Positions 10,079-18,855 are shown, counted from the stretch's first letter. The stretch is DNA of 64,000 nucleotides from Schlesneria paludicola DSM 18645 (GCF_000255655.1 NZ_JH636434.1:2008798-2072797), one strand, 5' to 3'. Numbers and translations are program-made. Notes: generated from the letters alone by a model not told the origin.

Positions 10079-10591
10079 CTATGGAGCGGTATCGCCCGAA
10101 TCGGTGATATGCGTAACGGCGAGATTCATCGTCACATTGTCACAATCGGGATTGTCACCGAATGTCATCTCTCCCCAGACATAGATGTATTGCATGGGAT
10201 AAGTGACTGGATCGCCCGCAAGGGGGACAAGGTGAGGATTGCCATCTCCGCTGTGTGCCGATCCGTAGAAGTAGAACACTGTCGAACTTGTCGGAACATA
10301 ACCCAGCGTTGTTCCAGTCGGGTCTGGTGAATAAGGTGGATTCACATAGGGCGAAGTGCTTGGCAGCGGTGAGGTATAGACCTTGGCCCAGATCTTTGAA
10401 AGATACTTGCCGCCAGCATGTTGAATGTATCCTTGGCAACTTACGTAGTAGGTGACCGGGTTTCCATAGTTCAATACATTCGTCACCACGGGTGTAAATG
10501 ACGGGTTCGAGATGGCAATCATGGGCGACGCAGCCAGGGGCGCGACGCTCGACTTCGAAGAGCTGGACGATTTCGCTTTCTTTTTCGCCAT
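10079..10591 (-). CDS. Hypothetical protein with Lys/Ser-rich N-terminus
   Basis: A 170-aa protein. The start at 10591 is chosen because AAGGA lies at the right distance and the product then opens with MAKKKAKSSSSSKSS, a basic low-complexity segment. The remainder looks like one beta-rich domain (NPVTYYVSCQGYIQHAGG, VYVWGEMTF, DCDNVTMNLAVTHI) with only two Cys. There is no clear hydrophobic signal core, so localisation is unknown. It is followed on the same strand by nothing close and is convergent with fba. I do not recognise the family. Confidence 0.6.
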   Translation of the reverse strand: MAKKKAKSSSSSKSSVAPLAASPMIAISNPSFTPVVTNVLNYGNPVTYYVSCQGYIQHAGGKYLSKIWAKVYTSPLPSTSPYVNPPYSPDPTGTTLGYVPTSSTVFYFYGSAHSGDGNPHLVPLAGDPVTYPMQYIYVWGEMTFGDNPDCDNVTMNLAVTHITDSGDTAP

Positions 10592-10773
10592 TGAGAAATC
10601 CTTGGGGTGCTGTGAAAAGGAAACAAACGACTCAGATCCGAGCGCGAAATGAAATTGGCATCCCAAATTTGGAAGCCACTCCTTGTATCGTAGAAAGCAA
10701 CCCTAGAAATCCACATAGAAAGTGTGGCAAGGCTTTATCGATTGAACCGCAACAGAATATCAGACCTGTTCGG

Positions 10774-12570
10774 CTACTTTGAGAGTGGCATTAGTTGGAC
10801 GCTCGAAACAGTAAGGTCTGACTCATTCAAGAATACCCCAAAATCACCTTGGTAGTCTTGGGATTCATATTGGCTATTGATGTCAGCGGTACACAAACTC
10901 GGAACTTCGGTCCCATTCCAACGAATCGAAGCTAAGCTCGAAGGTCGAATGACCAAATCGATGGTTTCCATGATCCCAGCAGGCATCGCAACCCGCGCAT
11001 CATGTGTGACCGTCCTCTTAAGCTTGAACCCATCATCTCCGGTCGGCAGGAACTCAAGTTTTGCACGTCGAAGAGTGAGTTGTTGACCGTGTCCGGGAAA
11101 CTCTACCGTCAAAAGCAGCAGTCCTTGCCCCACAAATCCACCAGGCACTTCTGGATGGTTGCGCAACCCTAACACCAATCCCATATCACCCCGCCATCGA
11201 TTCTGATGTAAATCCATGCGAAGTTTATATTCCGTCAGATCGGCACGTCCCAGAATGAGAATCCCAATCGTCGAGCTGCTGACATTGATCCGCGATCGGT
11301 CACTATCGAAGTTGATCGAAGATACGGCGTCCAATGGCCAGATGGCTTTCTTCGGTTCACGGTTCAACAATGGATACCAGCGCAACATTTCCAGATCTTT
11401 GGAGGCGAGATCTTCGTAGACCGGCGGTCGTGACGCATCAACCTTGGGCAATTGAATTTCGGGGGTCGGAGGGTCCGGACGATCAATAGGCGGTTTAAGT
11501 AACCAAACAATCGCCAGCCCGAACAAGACAATCAGATTGCAAAGCCCAATCCAGACTCCTACGCCAACTTTCTTTTTCTCGACGGCCGGCACAGTAGGAT
11601 TTTTGGTCGATGCCCCGAAGAAATTTCGCGTCGTGACTTCAAACGCAGGTGAGCTCGCTTCCGGCTCGACCAACACCGCCACACGGGACTGTTTCGAAAA
11701 CGGCCCCAGCGCATCCGCGATCTCTTTTGCTGAAGCAGGCCGTTGTGACGGTTCTTTCGCCAGCATCTGATTCACGAGCGCATCGAGTGCTGGCGGAACA
11801 TCCGCTCGCAACGTCACCACTCGTGATGGCTGTTCGTTGATATGACCATTCACCTTTTGGAATGCCGAGCCGTATGACGGACCTGTGAAGATTGGCTTAC
11901 CGGTCAGTAGTCGAAACAACGTCGCGCCAAGGCTGTAAAGATCCGACTCGAATCCGACATCGGCCCCCGCGGCCTGCTCCGGAGACATGTAGTCGTAGGT
12001 CCCCAGGACCGCACCATGAGCCGTCAGCGATTGACGTTCGGGTTGCGAGTGAAAGCGGACCAACCCCAAGTCGGCGACTTTCACTTCGCCCGCTTTTGAC
12101 AAGAGAAGATTCGAAGGCTTAATGTCCCGATGCACGATCCCAAATGAATGAGCATGCGCCAGTCCAAGCGCCGCCTGACGAATAATCTCACACGCATCTT
12201 CGATCTTTAGCGCACCGACACGCTGACAAACCGATTCGACATTCGCCCCGTCCACGTATTCCATCGCCAGGTAATGCTTACGCTGGTGAATCCCGGCGTC
12301 CAATGCCTGGACGATATTGGGATGCGACATCCGTCCGATGGCGGCCATTTCGCGCTCGAATCGATTGATGGCATCTTGAGAGGCAGCGAATTCAGGCGAG
12401 ATCACCTTGACTGCGACACGACGTCGTAAGTGAATATGGAACGCTTCGTAGACGGTCCCCATTCCGCCGACACCCATCGTGCGCAGCAGTTGGTACTGGT
12501 GCACTTGGGGAAGGTCACCCGTCAAATCACATTCAGGAGGGGAATTCTGGATTGCCATGTGACTCGGCAT
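10774..12570 (-). CDS. Transmembrane Ser/Thr protein kinase with extracytoplasmic LamG/DUF1080-like domain
   Basis: A PknB-type kinase: Gly-rich loop GVGGMGTVYEA (33-43), VAVK Lys (55), catalytic HRDIKPSN (147-154) and MSPEQ activation-end motif. The metal-binding DFG is DLG (167-169), a common substitution in bacterial kinases. The kinase domain ends near 290. A basic stretch (EKKK) and a single membrane helix follow (336-358). The C-terminal 230 residues are beta-rich (YKLRMDLHQNRWRGDMGLVLG, VRPSSLASIRWNG) and resemble the concanavalin-like DUF1080/LamG sandwich that binds carbohydrate in other proteins. This suggests an external ligand controlling an internal kinase, which is inference. 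An alternative start is the ATG at 12558. No substrate gene is evident nearby. Confidence 0.88.
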   Translation of the reverse strand: MPSHMAIQNSPPECDLTGDLPQVHQYQLLRTMGVGGMGTVYEAFHIHLRRRVAVKVISPEFAASQDAINRFEREMAAIGRMSHPNIVQALDAGIHQRKHYLAMEYVDGANVESVCQRVGALKIEDACEIIRQAALGLAHAHSFGIVHRDIKPSNLLLSKAGEVKVADLGLVRFHSQPERQSLTAHGAVLGTYDYMSPEQAAGADVGFESDLYSLGATLFRLLTGKPIFTGPSYGSAFQKVNGHINEQPSRVVTLRADVPPALDALVNQMLAKEPSQRPASAKEIADALGPFSKQSRVAVLVEPEASSPAFEVTTRNFFGASTKNPTVPAVEKKKVGVGVWIGLCNLIVLFGLAIVWLLKPPIDRPDPPTPEIQLPKVDASRPPVYEDLASKDLEMLRWYPLLNREPKKAIWPLDAVSSINFDSDRSRINVSSSTIGILILGRADLTEYKLRMDLHQNRWRGDMGLVLGLRNHPEVPGGFVGQGLLLLTVEFPGHGQQLTLRRAKLEFLPTGDDGFKLKRTVTHDARVAMPAGIMETIDLVIRPSSLASIRWNGTEVPSLCTADINSQYESQDYQGDFGVFLNESDLTVSSVQLMPLSK

Positions 12571-12785
12571 TCAATGCGGCGGTCGTGATCCACGTGCGAG
12601 ATGGCAGCATGACGCATCGTCTTAAGATCTGCAAGAGCGTAGATTTTCGCAACAGTAAAAGCGAATCGAAAAACCTTTGTTCACATTCGGATTCCCGCAG
12701 AACAACCGATCGGATAGCGATGCAAAGTGAGTTTCCTCAAAGCGATATCGCCAAAATCGCAGCTGAGCGAGAGGGAGTGCGCCAG

Positions 12786-13988
12786 TTACTCGTAAGACTC
12801 AGGCGGGTGAGCATTAATCTCGTCGAGAAGCGATTGAACTTGTTGTTCGAACCGATTGGTCCAATCGGCAACACTCGGCTTGCCTTCGCGTCCGTTGGGG
12901 ACCGTAACCGGTTCTCCAAATTGCACGACGACATGCCGATCACCACGAATCCCGGGATAGACCGCTCGCAGCACATCTTCTTCGAATTTGTCGAGCGTTT
13001 CGGCGATGCGTTCAATCACCGGTTTTTGAGCCACGTAATTCCCCGGATAGCTGTAAAGTTGAATCACGAAGAACAACTCTTCCATGTCGAAGTTCAGCGC
13101 CGCCCTTTGGTCTGCGGTCATTGAGACCTTGTCCCTCGCGACGATCACAGCGCGACGAAGCTCCTTCACCCGCTCAGGAATTTCCTCCGCAGGACGATTG
13201 ATTCCGTGCTTTTCTTCCAATCCACGAAGCACTTCCGATGCAAGCCCTTTGACCCGGTCGGGGATCGCGCCGGATTGTGGCTGATTCAAATACTCGAGCT
13301 CTTTGAGTGCCAATAGTCCTTCCGCAAATCGATAAATGCGTTCCGTCAAACCCTTTTCGGACTGAGGACGCCAATAGAGCGTTGACTCCAGTTGATTCAT
13401 CAGTTCCTTCAGCGCCGGACTGGGATCGCTCAGGTAAAAGGCCTTGAGCGCACACGGAAGGAACAAGACGGGACGTTCGCTTCGTTTCGCGGCAGACAGT
13501 GCAATCGCCGCCGCACCGTCACGGAACGGACTGACATGATCGTTGTGGTGATAGATGTCACCTTCCGGAAAAATAACCAGTGGATGGTCGCTTTTCTGAA
13601 GAATCTCGACCGACGTTTTAAACGCCTGGACGTCGTTGGCTTCGCGATTGATGCTGTAACAGCCGTGACGCTGCAACATCCAGCGATCAAACCACTTCCC
13701 CATTTCGAAGACTTGCCAGGCCGTCAAAAAATGAAATGCCCTGTTCACGCGATGGGACGTCTCAATCAGCACATACGAATCATAGTGAAACGAGTGATTC
13801 GAAGTGATTAAGACCCCGGCCGGTGCGTCAATTGCCTTCCGGCAATGCTCGATCCCTCGCACTTCGACGCTGCGGATTTTCTGCTTCTGCAAACCACGCC
13901 GAATAAATGGACGCATCAGCCGGACGAGCCAAGGCGTCATCTTCGGCTCCCATCGCTGCGAGGGAGTCTGAAACGGTTGTTGATTCAT
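12786..13988 (-). CDS. PlsC-family 1-acyl-sn-glycerol-3-phosphate acyltransferase
   Basis: The glycerolipid acyltransferase core is clear: HX4D catalytic motif as NHSFHYD (65-70), and FPEG (140-143) for glycerol-phosphate binding. The 400-aa length is well above the 240 aa of a minimal PlsC. The extra C-terminal half is mostly helical (EEIPERVKELRRAVIVARDK) and has no motif I recognise. The expected role is acylation of lysophosphatidate or a related acceptor at the inner membrane. No strong hydrophobic N-terminal helix is visible, so membrane attachment is probably peripheral. It lies upstream of the kinase gene on the same strand with 215 bases between, so they are not clearly one operon. 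Confidence 0.82.
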   Translation of the reverse strand: MNQQPFQTPSQRWEPKMTPWLVRLMRPFIRRGLQKQKIRSVEVRGIEHCRKAIDAPAGVLITSNHSFHYDSYVLIETSHRVNRAFHFLTAWQVFEMGKWFDRWMLQRHGCYSINREANDVQAFKTSVEILQKSDHPLVIFPEGDIYHHNDHVSPFRDGAAAIALSAAKRSERPVLFLPCALKAFYLSDPSPALKELMNQLESTLYWRPQSEKGLTERIYRFAEGLLALKELEYLNQPQSGAIPDRVKGLASEVLRGLEEKHGINRPAEEIPERVKELRRAVIVARDKVSMTADQRAALNFDMEELFFVIQLYSYPGNYVAQKPVIERIAETLDKFEEDVLRAVYPGIRGDRHVVVQFGEPVTVPNGREGKPSVADWTNRFEQQVQSLLDEINAHPPESYE

Positions 13989-14495
13989 CAGCGGGAACGC
14001 ACTTCTTGAGGATGGTTCAGCTCGGACAGAATATCAAACTCGGCAGTCGGATTCGGCATCGTAACGATGATGAATGGAACACGACACAAACGACTTCGCG
14101 GACCAGGAGCATCCCCTAAGCCCCATCTCCGTGCCTCCGCGTCTCTGTGTCTCTCCCTTTCCCGATGCATCGCCAATTGCCATTCGGCATTCGGCGGGTC
14201 GAAGTCGACTTTCGCAAATTCAAGCGAGCGAAAACAGAACACACACCATGCAACACAAGCCACAAGCAAATTCAACAAAACAACTTACAACACAACAAAA
14301 TCAATCAGACTCCGTCGAAATGCCTCGCGATCTGCTCGCGATTGAGTTCCTGCCACCAAGGTCGTGGATTGGGTGCAATTTTGATATCGTATGCGTTATC
14401 GAGGCTGCGCACGCTTCGAGTGGCGTGTCGGCGGACCACTGAGTTCTCTGCATCGCGCCTCGAATTGGTAACTGGTCCTTTCTCGGAACTCTTAC
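13989..14495. other. Divergent intergenic region carrying an 'RDAEARR'-type repeat
   Basis: No convincing gene lies between plsC and lysC. The segment 14121-14172 (CCTCCGCGTCTCTGTGTCTC core) would translate on the minus strand to RERHRDAEARRWG. That is the kind of spurious peptide produced by a short interspersed repeat I remember from many unrelated genomes. An A-rich stretch with repeated ACAAC/CACAA words follows (14240-14305). The lysC ribosome site (TCTCGGAACT) is at the right end. Confidence 0.45.
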
Positions 14496-16286
14496 GTGGC
14501 ATTGATCGTACAAAAGTTTGGTGGTTCGAGCGTCGCGGACGCTCAGCGGATCATGTCTGCGGCAAAGCGCGCCGTCGCGGCGAAACGGGCGGGCAATCAG
14601 GTCGTGATGGTCATCAGCGCCCGTGGCGACAAAACAGATGAATTGATCGACCTCGCAAAACAGATCAGCGACGTGCCTCCGCCACGCGAAATGGACATGT
14701 TGCTCGCGACCGGCGAACAGGAGTCAGTGGCCCTCGTCGCCATGGCCGTCCAGGCGCTGGGAGAACCCGCCATCAGCCTGACCGGTTACCAGATCGGAAT
14801 TTTGACCGATTCCACCTATACCAAAGCCCGCATCCGCGAAATCAAGACCGACCGCATGCGCCAGGCCCTGAAAGAGGGCAAGATCGTCGTTGCCGCAGGA
14901 TTCCAGGGAATCGACGACGACTTCAACATTACGACGCTCGGCCGCGGCGGCAGCGATACCACCGCAACGGCACTGGCCGCCGTGCTGGAAGCCGACGTCT
15001 GCGAGATCTACACCGACGTTGAAGGGATTTTCACGACCGATCCGCGACTGATCAAAGACGCACGCAAGATGCACCGGATCGCCTATGATGAAATGCTGGA
15101 ACTGACCAGCCTGGGCGGTGGCAAGATGCATTCTCGCTCGATCGAGTTTGCAAAGAAGTATCGCGTCTTGTTGCAGGTCCGGCCCGCTTACACCGATGGC
15201 GTGGGCACGCTGATCGCGCCGCTGCAAGACGACAACGTGCCAATGGTAACAGGTGTCGCTCTCGTGAAGAGCGAAGCCATTGTGAACTTGCGGATGCTGC
15301 CGGACCGACCAGGGGTTCTGGCCGCGCTCTTCTCCAAAATGGCAGAACGCAAAATTCCGATCGACATGGTGATTCAGGACGTCGCCGAAGAAGGAATCGC
15401 TGAGGTCACGTTCACGGTTCCTGAAGAGGATCTGTCCGAAGCGCTGACGGCGGCCGAGCAGGCGATTCGAGCCCTGGGCGCGGGCGAAGTTCATCATGGG
15501 ACGCACGTGGCGAAGGTTTCCGTCGTGGGGGCCGGGATGCGGAAACACACCGGCGTCGCCGCTCAGATGTTCAAATCGCTATCGGATTCTGGCGTCAATA
15601 TTCAGATGATCACGACCAGCGAGATCAAGATTTCCGTTCTGGTCGACCGTGACCAGCGCGAACAAGCGCTGCGGTGCGTTCACGAAGGGTTTGCTCTGCA
15701 CTTGGAAGTGGCCACCCCGCCCGCAATCGGGATCGCTCAAAACAACGCCGCGAAGCCGAAAATCTCACGCGATGAACTCGAACGGGACGTCGTCTCGCGT
15801 CTGGCCAGTATGGAAGATATTGTCGTCAGCGAAGTTCAACTCGACACGCAGCAATCGCGAATCACGGTTCGCAATATTGCCGACCAGCCGGGCGTCGCCG
15901 CCGAAGTCTTTGCCGCCGTCGCAGAAGGCGGAGTCATGGTCGATCTGATCGTGCAAAACATTGGCCATGGTCATCAAGCCGATATTTCGTTCACCGTCCC
16001 TCGGTCAGACCTTGAACGATGTCTGCTTCTCTTGCGTGAACTCATCGAGCGATGGCCGGGCACCGCGATCAGCTACGATAAAGAAATCGCCATGCTGTCC
16101 GTCATGGGGATTGGGCTGCGAAGTCATACCGGCGTCGGCGAAAAAATGTTCCGAGCCCTGGCGAATGCCGTTGTCAACGTGCAAATGGTGAACACCAGCG
16201 AGATTCGTATTAGCGCGGTTGTCGCCCCGCGTGATGCGACCAAGGCGCATCACGCACTGCTGACAACATTCGGATTGGAGAAATGA
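14496..16286 (+). CDS. lysC: Aspartate kinase with two tandem ACT-domain pairs
   Basis: Phosphorylates L-aspartate, the first step to Lys, Thr, Met and diaminopimelate. The catalytic domain has KFGGSS (7-12), GFQG and GRGGSDTTA, followed by the Thr-Asp-Pro and GGGKMHSRSIEFA segments. From about residue 265 there are four ACT-like units in two pairs. Each pair ends in similar text: HTGVAAQMFKSLSDSGVNIQMI with TSEIKIS, and HTGVGEKMFRALANAVVNVQMV with TSEIRIS. This gives 596 aa instead of the usual 400-450. The same four-ACT layout is known for cyanobacterial aspartate kinases. It probably adds effector sites for feedback inhibition. The start codon is GTG, with GGAA seven bases upstream. It appears monocistronic. 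Confidence 0.95.
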   Translation: MALIVQKFGGSSVADAQRIMSAAKRAVAAKRAGNQVVMVISARGDKTDELIDLAKQISDVPPPREMDMLLATGEQESVALVAMAVQALGEPAISLTGYQIGILTDSTYTKARIREIKTDRMRQALKEGKIVVAAGFQGIDDDFNITTLGRGGSDTTATALAAVLEADVCEIYTDVEGIFTTDPRLIKDARKMHRIAYDEMLELTSLGGGKMHSRSIEFAKKYRVLLQVRPAYTDGVGTLIAPLQDDNVPMVTGVALVKSEAIVNLRMLPDRPGVLAALFSKMAERKIPIDMVIQDVAEEGIAEVTFTVPEEDLSEALTAAEQAIRALGAGEVHHGTHVAKVSVVGAGMRKHTGVAAQMFKSLSDSGVNIQMITTSEIKISVLVDRDQREQALRCVHEGFALHLEVATPPAIGIAQNNAAKPKISRDELERDVVSRLASMEDIVVSEVQLDTQQSRITVRNIADQPGVAAEVFAAVAEGGVMVDLIVQNIGHGHQADISFTVPRSDLERCLLLLRELIERWPGTAISYDKEIAMLSVMGIGLRSHTGVGEKMFRALANAVVNVQMVNTSEIRISAVVAPRDATKAHHALLTTFGLEK

Positions 16287-16290
16287 GTTT

Positions 16291-16327
16291 CGCGAGCAAC
16301 TCGGCCTCGATTCGGCGATTGCTCGCG
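16291..16327 (+). terminator. Possible terminator hairpin after lysC
   Basis: CGCGAGCAA (16291-16299) pairs perfectly with TTGCTCGCG (16319-16327) across 19 bases, immediately after the lysC stop. There is no T-tract, so it may be a Rho-assisted terminator or an mRNA 3'-end stabiliser. Confidence 0.4.
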
Positions 16328-16418
16328 GTTCATCACAGCCCCTAAAATCGTTGCAGACTGTTCACGTTGAGTCGATCTGCCTGGGTTCGTGAAGTTCCGC
16401 ATTGATCACAGCACCTGT

Positions 16419-16466
16419 TTGCGAAATGCTGGCTTCGCGAAATGCACAACTCGCGAAATGCACAAG
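16419..16466. repeat. Three direct repeats of 16 bp upstream of hflC
   Basis: The word GCGAAATGC occurs at 16421, 16437 and 16453, exactly 16 bases apart. The last two units are identical over 15 bases (TCGCGAAATGCACAA) and the first is degenerate. The array ends about 70 bases before the hflC ATG, where an operator could lie. Confidence 0.65.
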
Positions 16467-16534
16467 GTACGTGCGGGATCAGTTCGCGTGAACAAGATCT
16501 CGGACGTGCAAGACTTTTCTGATACGGAACCGGT

Positions 16535-17623
16535 ATGTCGCCTGATTCAGCTTCACCGCCGTCTGCTGTCCGCCCCAGGACATTCGGCGGCTGGCGCGGA
16601 ATTGCGGCACTCCTGGCATTGGTTCTCGTTCCCACGATCTTCGTGTTTGTCGACGAGGCTGAGTTTGTCCTAGTTGAACGATTTGGCCAGATTACAGCCG
16701 TTTACGACCGGGCCGACCAAAGCGGCCTGCACGTCAAGTTGCCTTGGCCGATCGAGACGATTCGTCGATTTGACCGGCGGTTGCAAATCTTGTCTCCGGC
16801 CGGACGCGAAGCGTTCACCCGCGATCGCAAGAATGTCACCGTCGAAGCGTATCTCTGCTGGAAGATTGCCGATGGCGATTCAAAAACACTGCTGGAACGT
16901 CCAGTTGTCAAATTTTTCCAGGGATTAGGTTCACCCGATGTTGCAGAATCCCGCCTGACCAGTCGCCTGCAATCGATCCTGACGGAACAGATTGGCCGTA
17001 GCGATTTCTCGGAGGTTTTGAACAATCCACACTCCGAGGCGGGTCCCGTGGAAGGGGTCAGTCCGCTGGAAAAAGTCTCCGATGCGATTCGGAAGGAGCT
17101 GGAACAACGCCCCGACGAAACGGCGTCACTGAAAGATCGCTTGGGCATCGAAATTGTCGATGTCCGCATCCGCCGCCTGAATTTACCCAGCGGCAATACT
17201 CAGGCGGTATTCGAACGAATGCGCAGTGAACGTCAGAAAATCGCTGAGCGGTATCGCAGCGCGGGGCTCGCCGAAAGTCGCATGATTCGGAGCCAGGCCG
17301 ATCGGCAAGCGGGCGAACTGCTGGCCAAGGCAAACGCCGATGCCGAACGAATTCGTGGTGAAGGTGATGCGGCGGCGATCCAGATCTTGAATGAGGCACA
17401 CTCCAAGGACCCTGAGTTCGCGGACCTGCTCCAAACATTGGATGCGTACAAGCAAATCCTCAATGATCGCACGACACTGGTCCTGTCCGGCTCGAATCAT
17501 CTTCTGAAGCTTTTGATCCAGGGCGTCCCCGAGATGGCACCAGAGATGCCCCCCGTCTTGCCGCATCCTGAAACGTCGGATCGCTCGGAGAAAAGTCTCA
17601 CCCATACGAAGAAGTCCCCATGA
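16535..17623 (+). CDS. hflC: SPFH/prohibitin protein, HflC-like subunit
   Basis: HflC and HflK form a membrane complex that encloses and modulates the FtsH protease. This 362-aa protein has a cytoplasmic leader of about 20 residues, one N-terminal membrane helix (GIAALLALVLVPTIFVFV), then the SPFH domain beginning FVLVERFGQITAVYDRADQSG. The block RRFDRRLQILSPAGREAFTRDRKNV matches HflC rather than HflK. A long charged helix follows (ERYRSAGLAESRMIRSQADRQ, then ANADAERIRGEGDAAA), as expected for the coiled-coil part. The C-terminal tail after residue 330 is Pro-rich. It is seven bases upstream of a second ORF of the same superfamily, so the two are co-transcribed. The gene order (C before K) is the reverse of the enterobacterial one. 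Confidence 0.85.
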   Translation: MSPDSASPPSAVRPRTFGGWRGIAALLALVLVPTIFVFVDEAEFVLVERFGQITAVYDRADQSGLHVKLPWPIETIRRFDRRLQILSPAGREAFTRDRKNVTVEAYLCWKIADGDSKTLLERPVVKFFQGLGSPDVAESRLTSRLQSILTEQIGRSDFSEVLNNPHSEAGPVEGVSPLEKVSDAIRKELEQRPDETASLKDRLGIEIVDVRIRRLNLPSGNTQAVFERMRSERQKIAERYRSAGLAESRMIRSQADRQAGELLAKANADAERIRGEGDAAAIQILNEAHSKDPEFADLLQTLDAYKQILNDRTTLVLSGSNHLLKLLIQGVPEMAPEMPPVLPHPETSDRSEKSLTHTKKSP

Positions 17624-17660
17624 ACAATTCGTGGCGTCGAGATGCGTTGAAGAAAGTGTC

Positions 17661-18605
17661 ATGAAACTTCGTCACGTGCTGTTCGTCGCGATCCTGGGCT
17701 ACCTGGCAACCGGCGTCTTTGTGGTTCCCGCCAACGAAAAGGCGGTCGTCAGGCGATTTGGCCGAGTGGTGACTCCGCTACGATCTAGCGGTCTTCACTA
17801 TGACTTCCCTTGGCCGCTCAGCCGAGTTGATCGCGTCAACTTGAATGAAGTGCGTACACTGACATTAGGAGATCTCGAAGTCGATGCGAACTTCTTGCAG
17901 TCGACCTCGGCCACACGCCCAATGACGTTCCTCACGGGCGATAAAAATCTATTGCTGCTGCGAATCACAGTTCAGTACCGCATCAGCCAGGACGAGCTCC
18001 AGGAATGGCTCTACGGTTCGCGTTCGGCAGTGGACAGGCTGCAACTCTTGGTCGAAACAACGGTGGCAGATCTCGTCTCGCGCAGCGGCGTCGATTTTGT
18101 GCACACCCAAGGACTGGCGGAACTGAACAATCGCCTGCTGCGAGATGTGCGTCAGCAGGCAGCTCGATTGCGATTGGGATGCGAGGTCGAGCAGGTCACG
18201 GTCGATCGAGCGGAACCGCCCGCACGCGTGAAGGCCGAATTTCTGGACGTCTCAAACGCACGCGCGGATCGAGCACGATCGATTAACGAGGCCCGCAGCT
18301 TTGCCGAGCAGAAGCTGGCGGAAGCTCAAGCCGACGCACGGAAGTTAATGGATGATGCGGAACGGGAACGAAATGGAAAGCTCTCTGCGTCACGCGGATC
18401 GGCTGACCGATTTGCCAAACTGGTCTCCCAAATTCAGCTTGATGCCGCACAAGGTGGACGCACGTATCGAGCCTCTCGATTGTTAGTGACACAGCGCATG
18501 ACGCTGGAAACGCTGCGAGATGTACTGGCCAGACTCAAAGTGAAGATCGTACTCGACGGCGAACACCCGTTTGATTTGTCATTCCCGAATGACCGACAAG
18601 ATTGA
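17661..18605 (+). CDS. hflK: SPFH/prohibitin protein, HflK-like subunit
   Basis: The partner of the preceding gene. The start is set at the ATG at 17661 (MKLRHVLFVAILGYLATGVF), which opens directly into the single membrane helix. The longer frame adds ten unlikely residues. The SPFH region contains VPANEKAVVRRFGRVV, HYDFPWPLSRVDRVN, and MTFLTGDKNLLLLRITVQYRI, the pattern of HflK (a 'TGD-N' block before the beta strand). A charged coiled coil follows (EARSFAEQKLAEAQADARK). At 314 aa it is shorter than E. coli HflK because it lacks the Gly-rich N-terminal extension. No FtsH gene is in the window. It is followed by two REP-like palindromes. Confidence 0.83.
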   Translation: MKLRHVLFVAILGYLATGVFVVPANEKAVVRRFGRVVTPLRSSGLHYDFPWPLSRVDRVNLNEVRTLTLGDLEVDANFLQSTSATRPMTFLTGDKNLLLLRITVQYRISQDELQEWLYGSRSAVDRLQLLVETTVADLVSRSGVDFVHTQGLAELNNRLLRDVRQQAARLRLGCEVEQVTVDRAEPPARVKAEFLDVSNARADRARSINEARSFAEQKLAEAQADARKLMDDAERERNGKLSASRGSADRFAKLVSQIQLDAAQGGRTYRASRLLVTQRMTLETLRDVLARLKVKIVLDGEHPFDLSFPNDRQD

Positions 18606-18640
18606 ATCAGGCGCGCCGGGCTGCGCCAGGCGGGATGAAT

Positions 18641-18679
18641 AAAAGGGGACTGGCTCCGCCAGGTGCCTGTCCCCCTTCT
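18641..18679. repeat. REP-like palindrome 1
   Basis: AAGGGGAC (18643-18650) and GTCCCCCTT (18669-18677) form the arms, with GGC/GCC pairs continuing inward and a loop containing CTCCGCCAGG. The core 'GGGGACTGGCTCCGCC' is shared in reverse complement with the next palindrome about 170 bases downstream. Confidence 0.6.
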
Positions 18680-18807
18680 AGTCATCCCGCCGCTCAGCTC
18701 TCAGATCGTCCGCATTTCATGGCGCTCTCTCGTCAGATACGGAATTTCATCGCCGAGCGCGCGTGGTCACGACGAGAATGCCCCTCGTCCTCAAGGTCCC
18801 GCTTGGC

Positions 18808-18855
18808 TGAGCGAAAGGGGACTGCCACCCGGCGGAGCCAGTCCCCTTTCGCTCA
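18808..18855. repeat. REP-like palindrome 2
   Basis: TGAGCGAAAGGGGACTG (18808-18824) is perfectly complementary to CAGTCCCCTTTCGCTCA (18839-18855), a 17-bp stem with a 14-base loop (CCACCCGGCGGAGC). There is no T-tract and it lies more than 200 bases after hflK, so it is better explained as an extragenic palindrome than a terminator. Confidence 0.7.

Noticed and set aside
13989-14278. 96-aa minus-strand ORF upstream of plsC
   Set aside because: Its middle is the RDAEARR repeat and its end overlaps the plsC start. No ribosome site is present.
14724-16253. Long minus-strand ORF(s) opposite lysC (up to 274 aa)
   Set aside because: They lie wholly inside a strongly conserved gene, have no ribosome site, and consist of antisense text of codon-biased DNA (His/Gly/Arg-rich).
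16419-16466. CRISPR or origin iterons before hflC
   Set aside because: Only three contiguous 16-bp units; no spacers, no DnaA boxes and no replication gene nearby.
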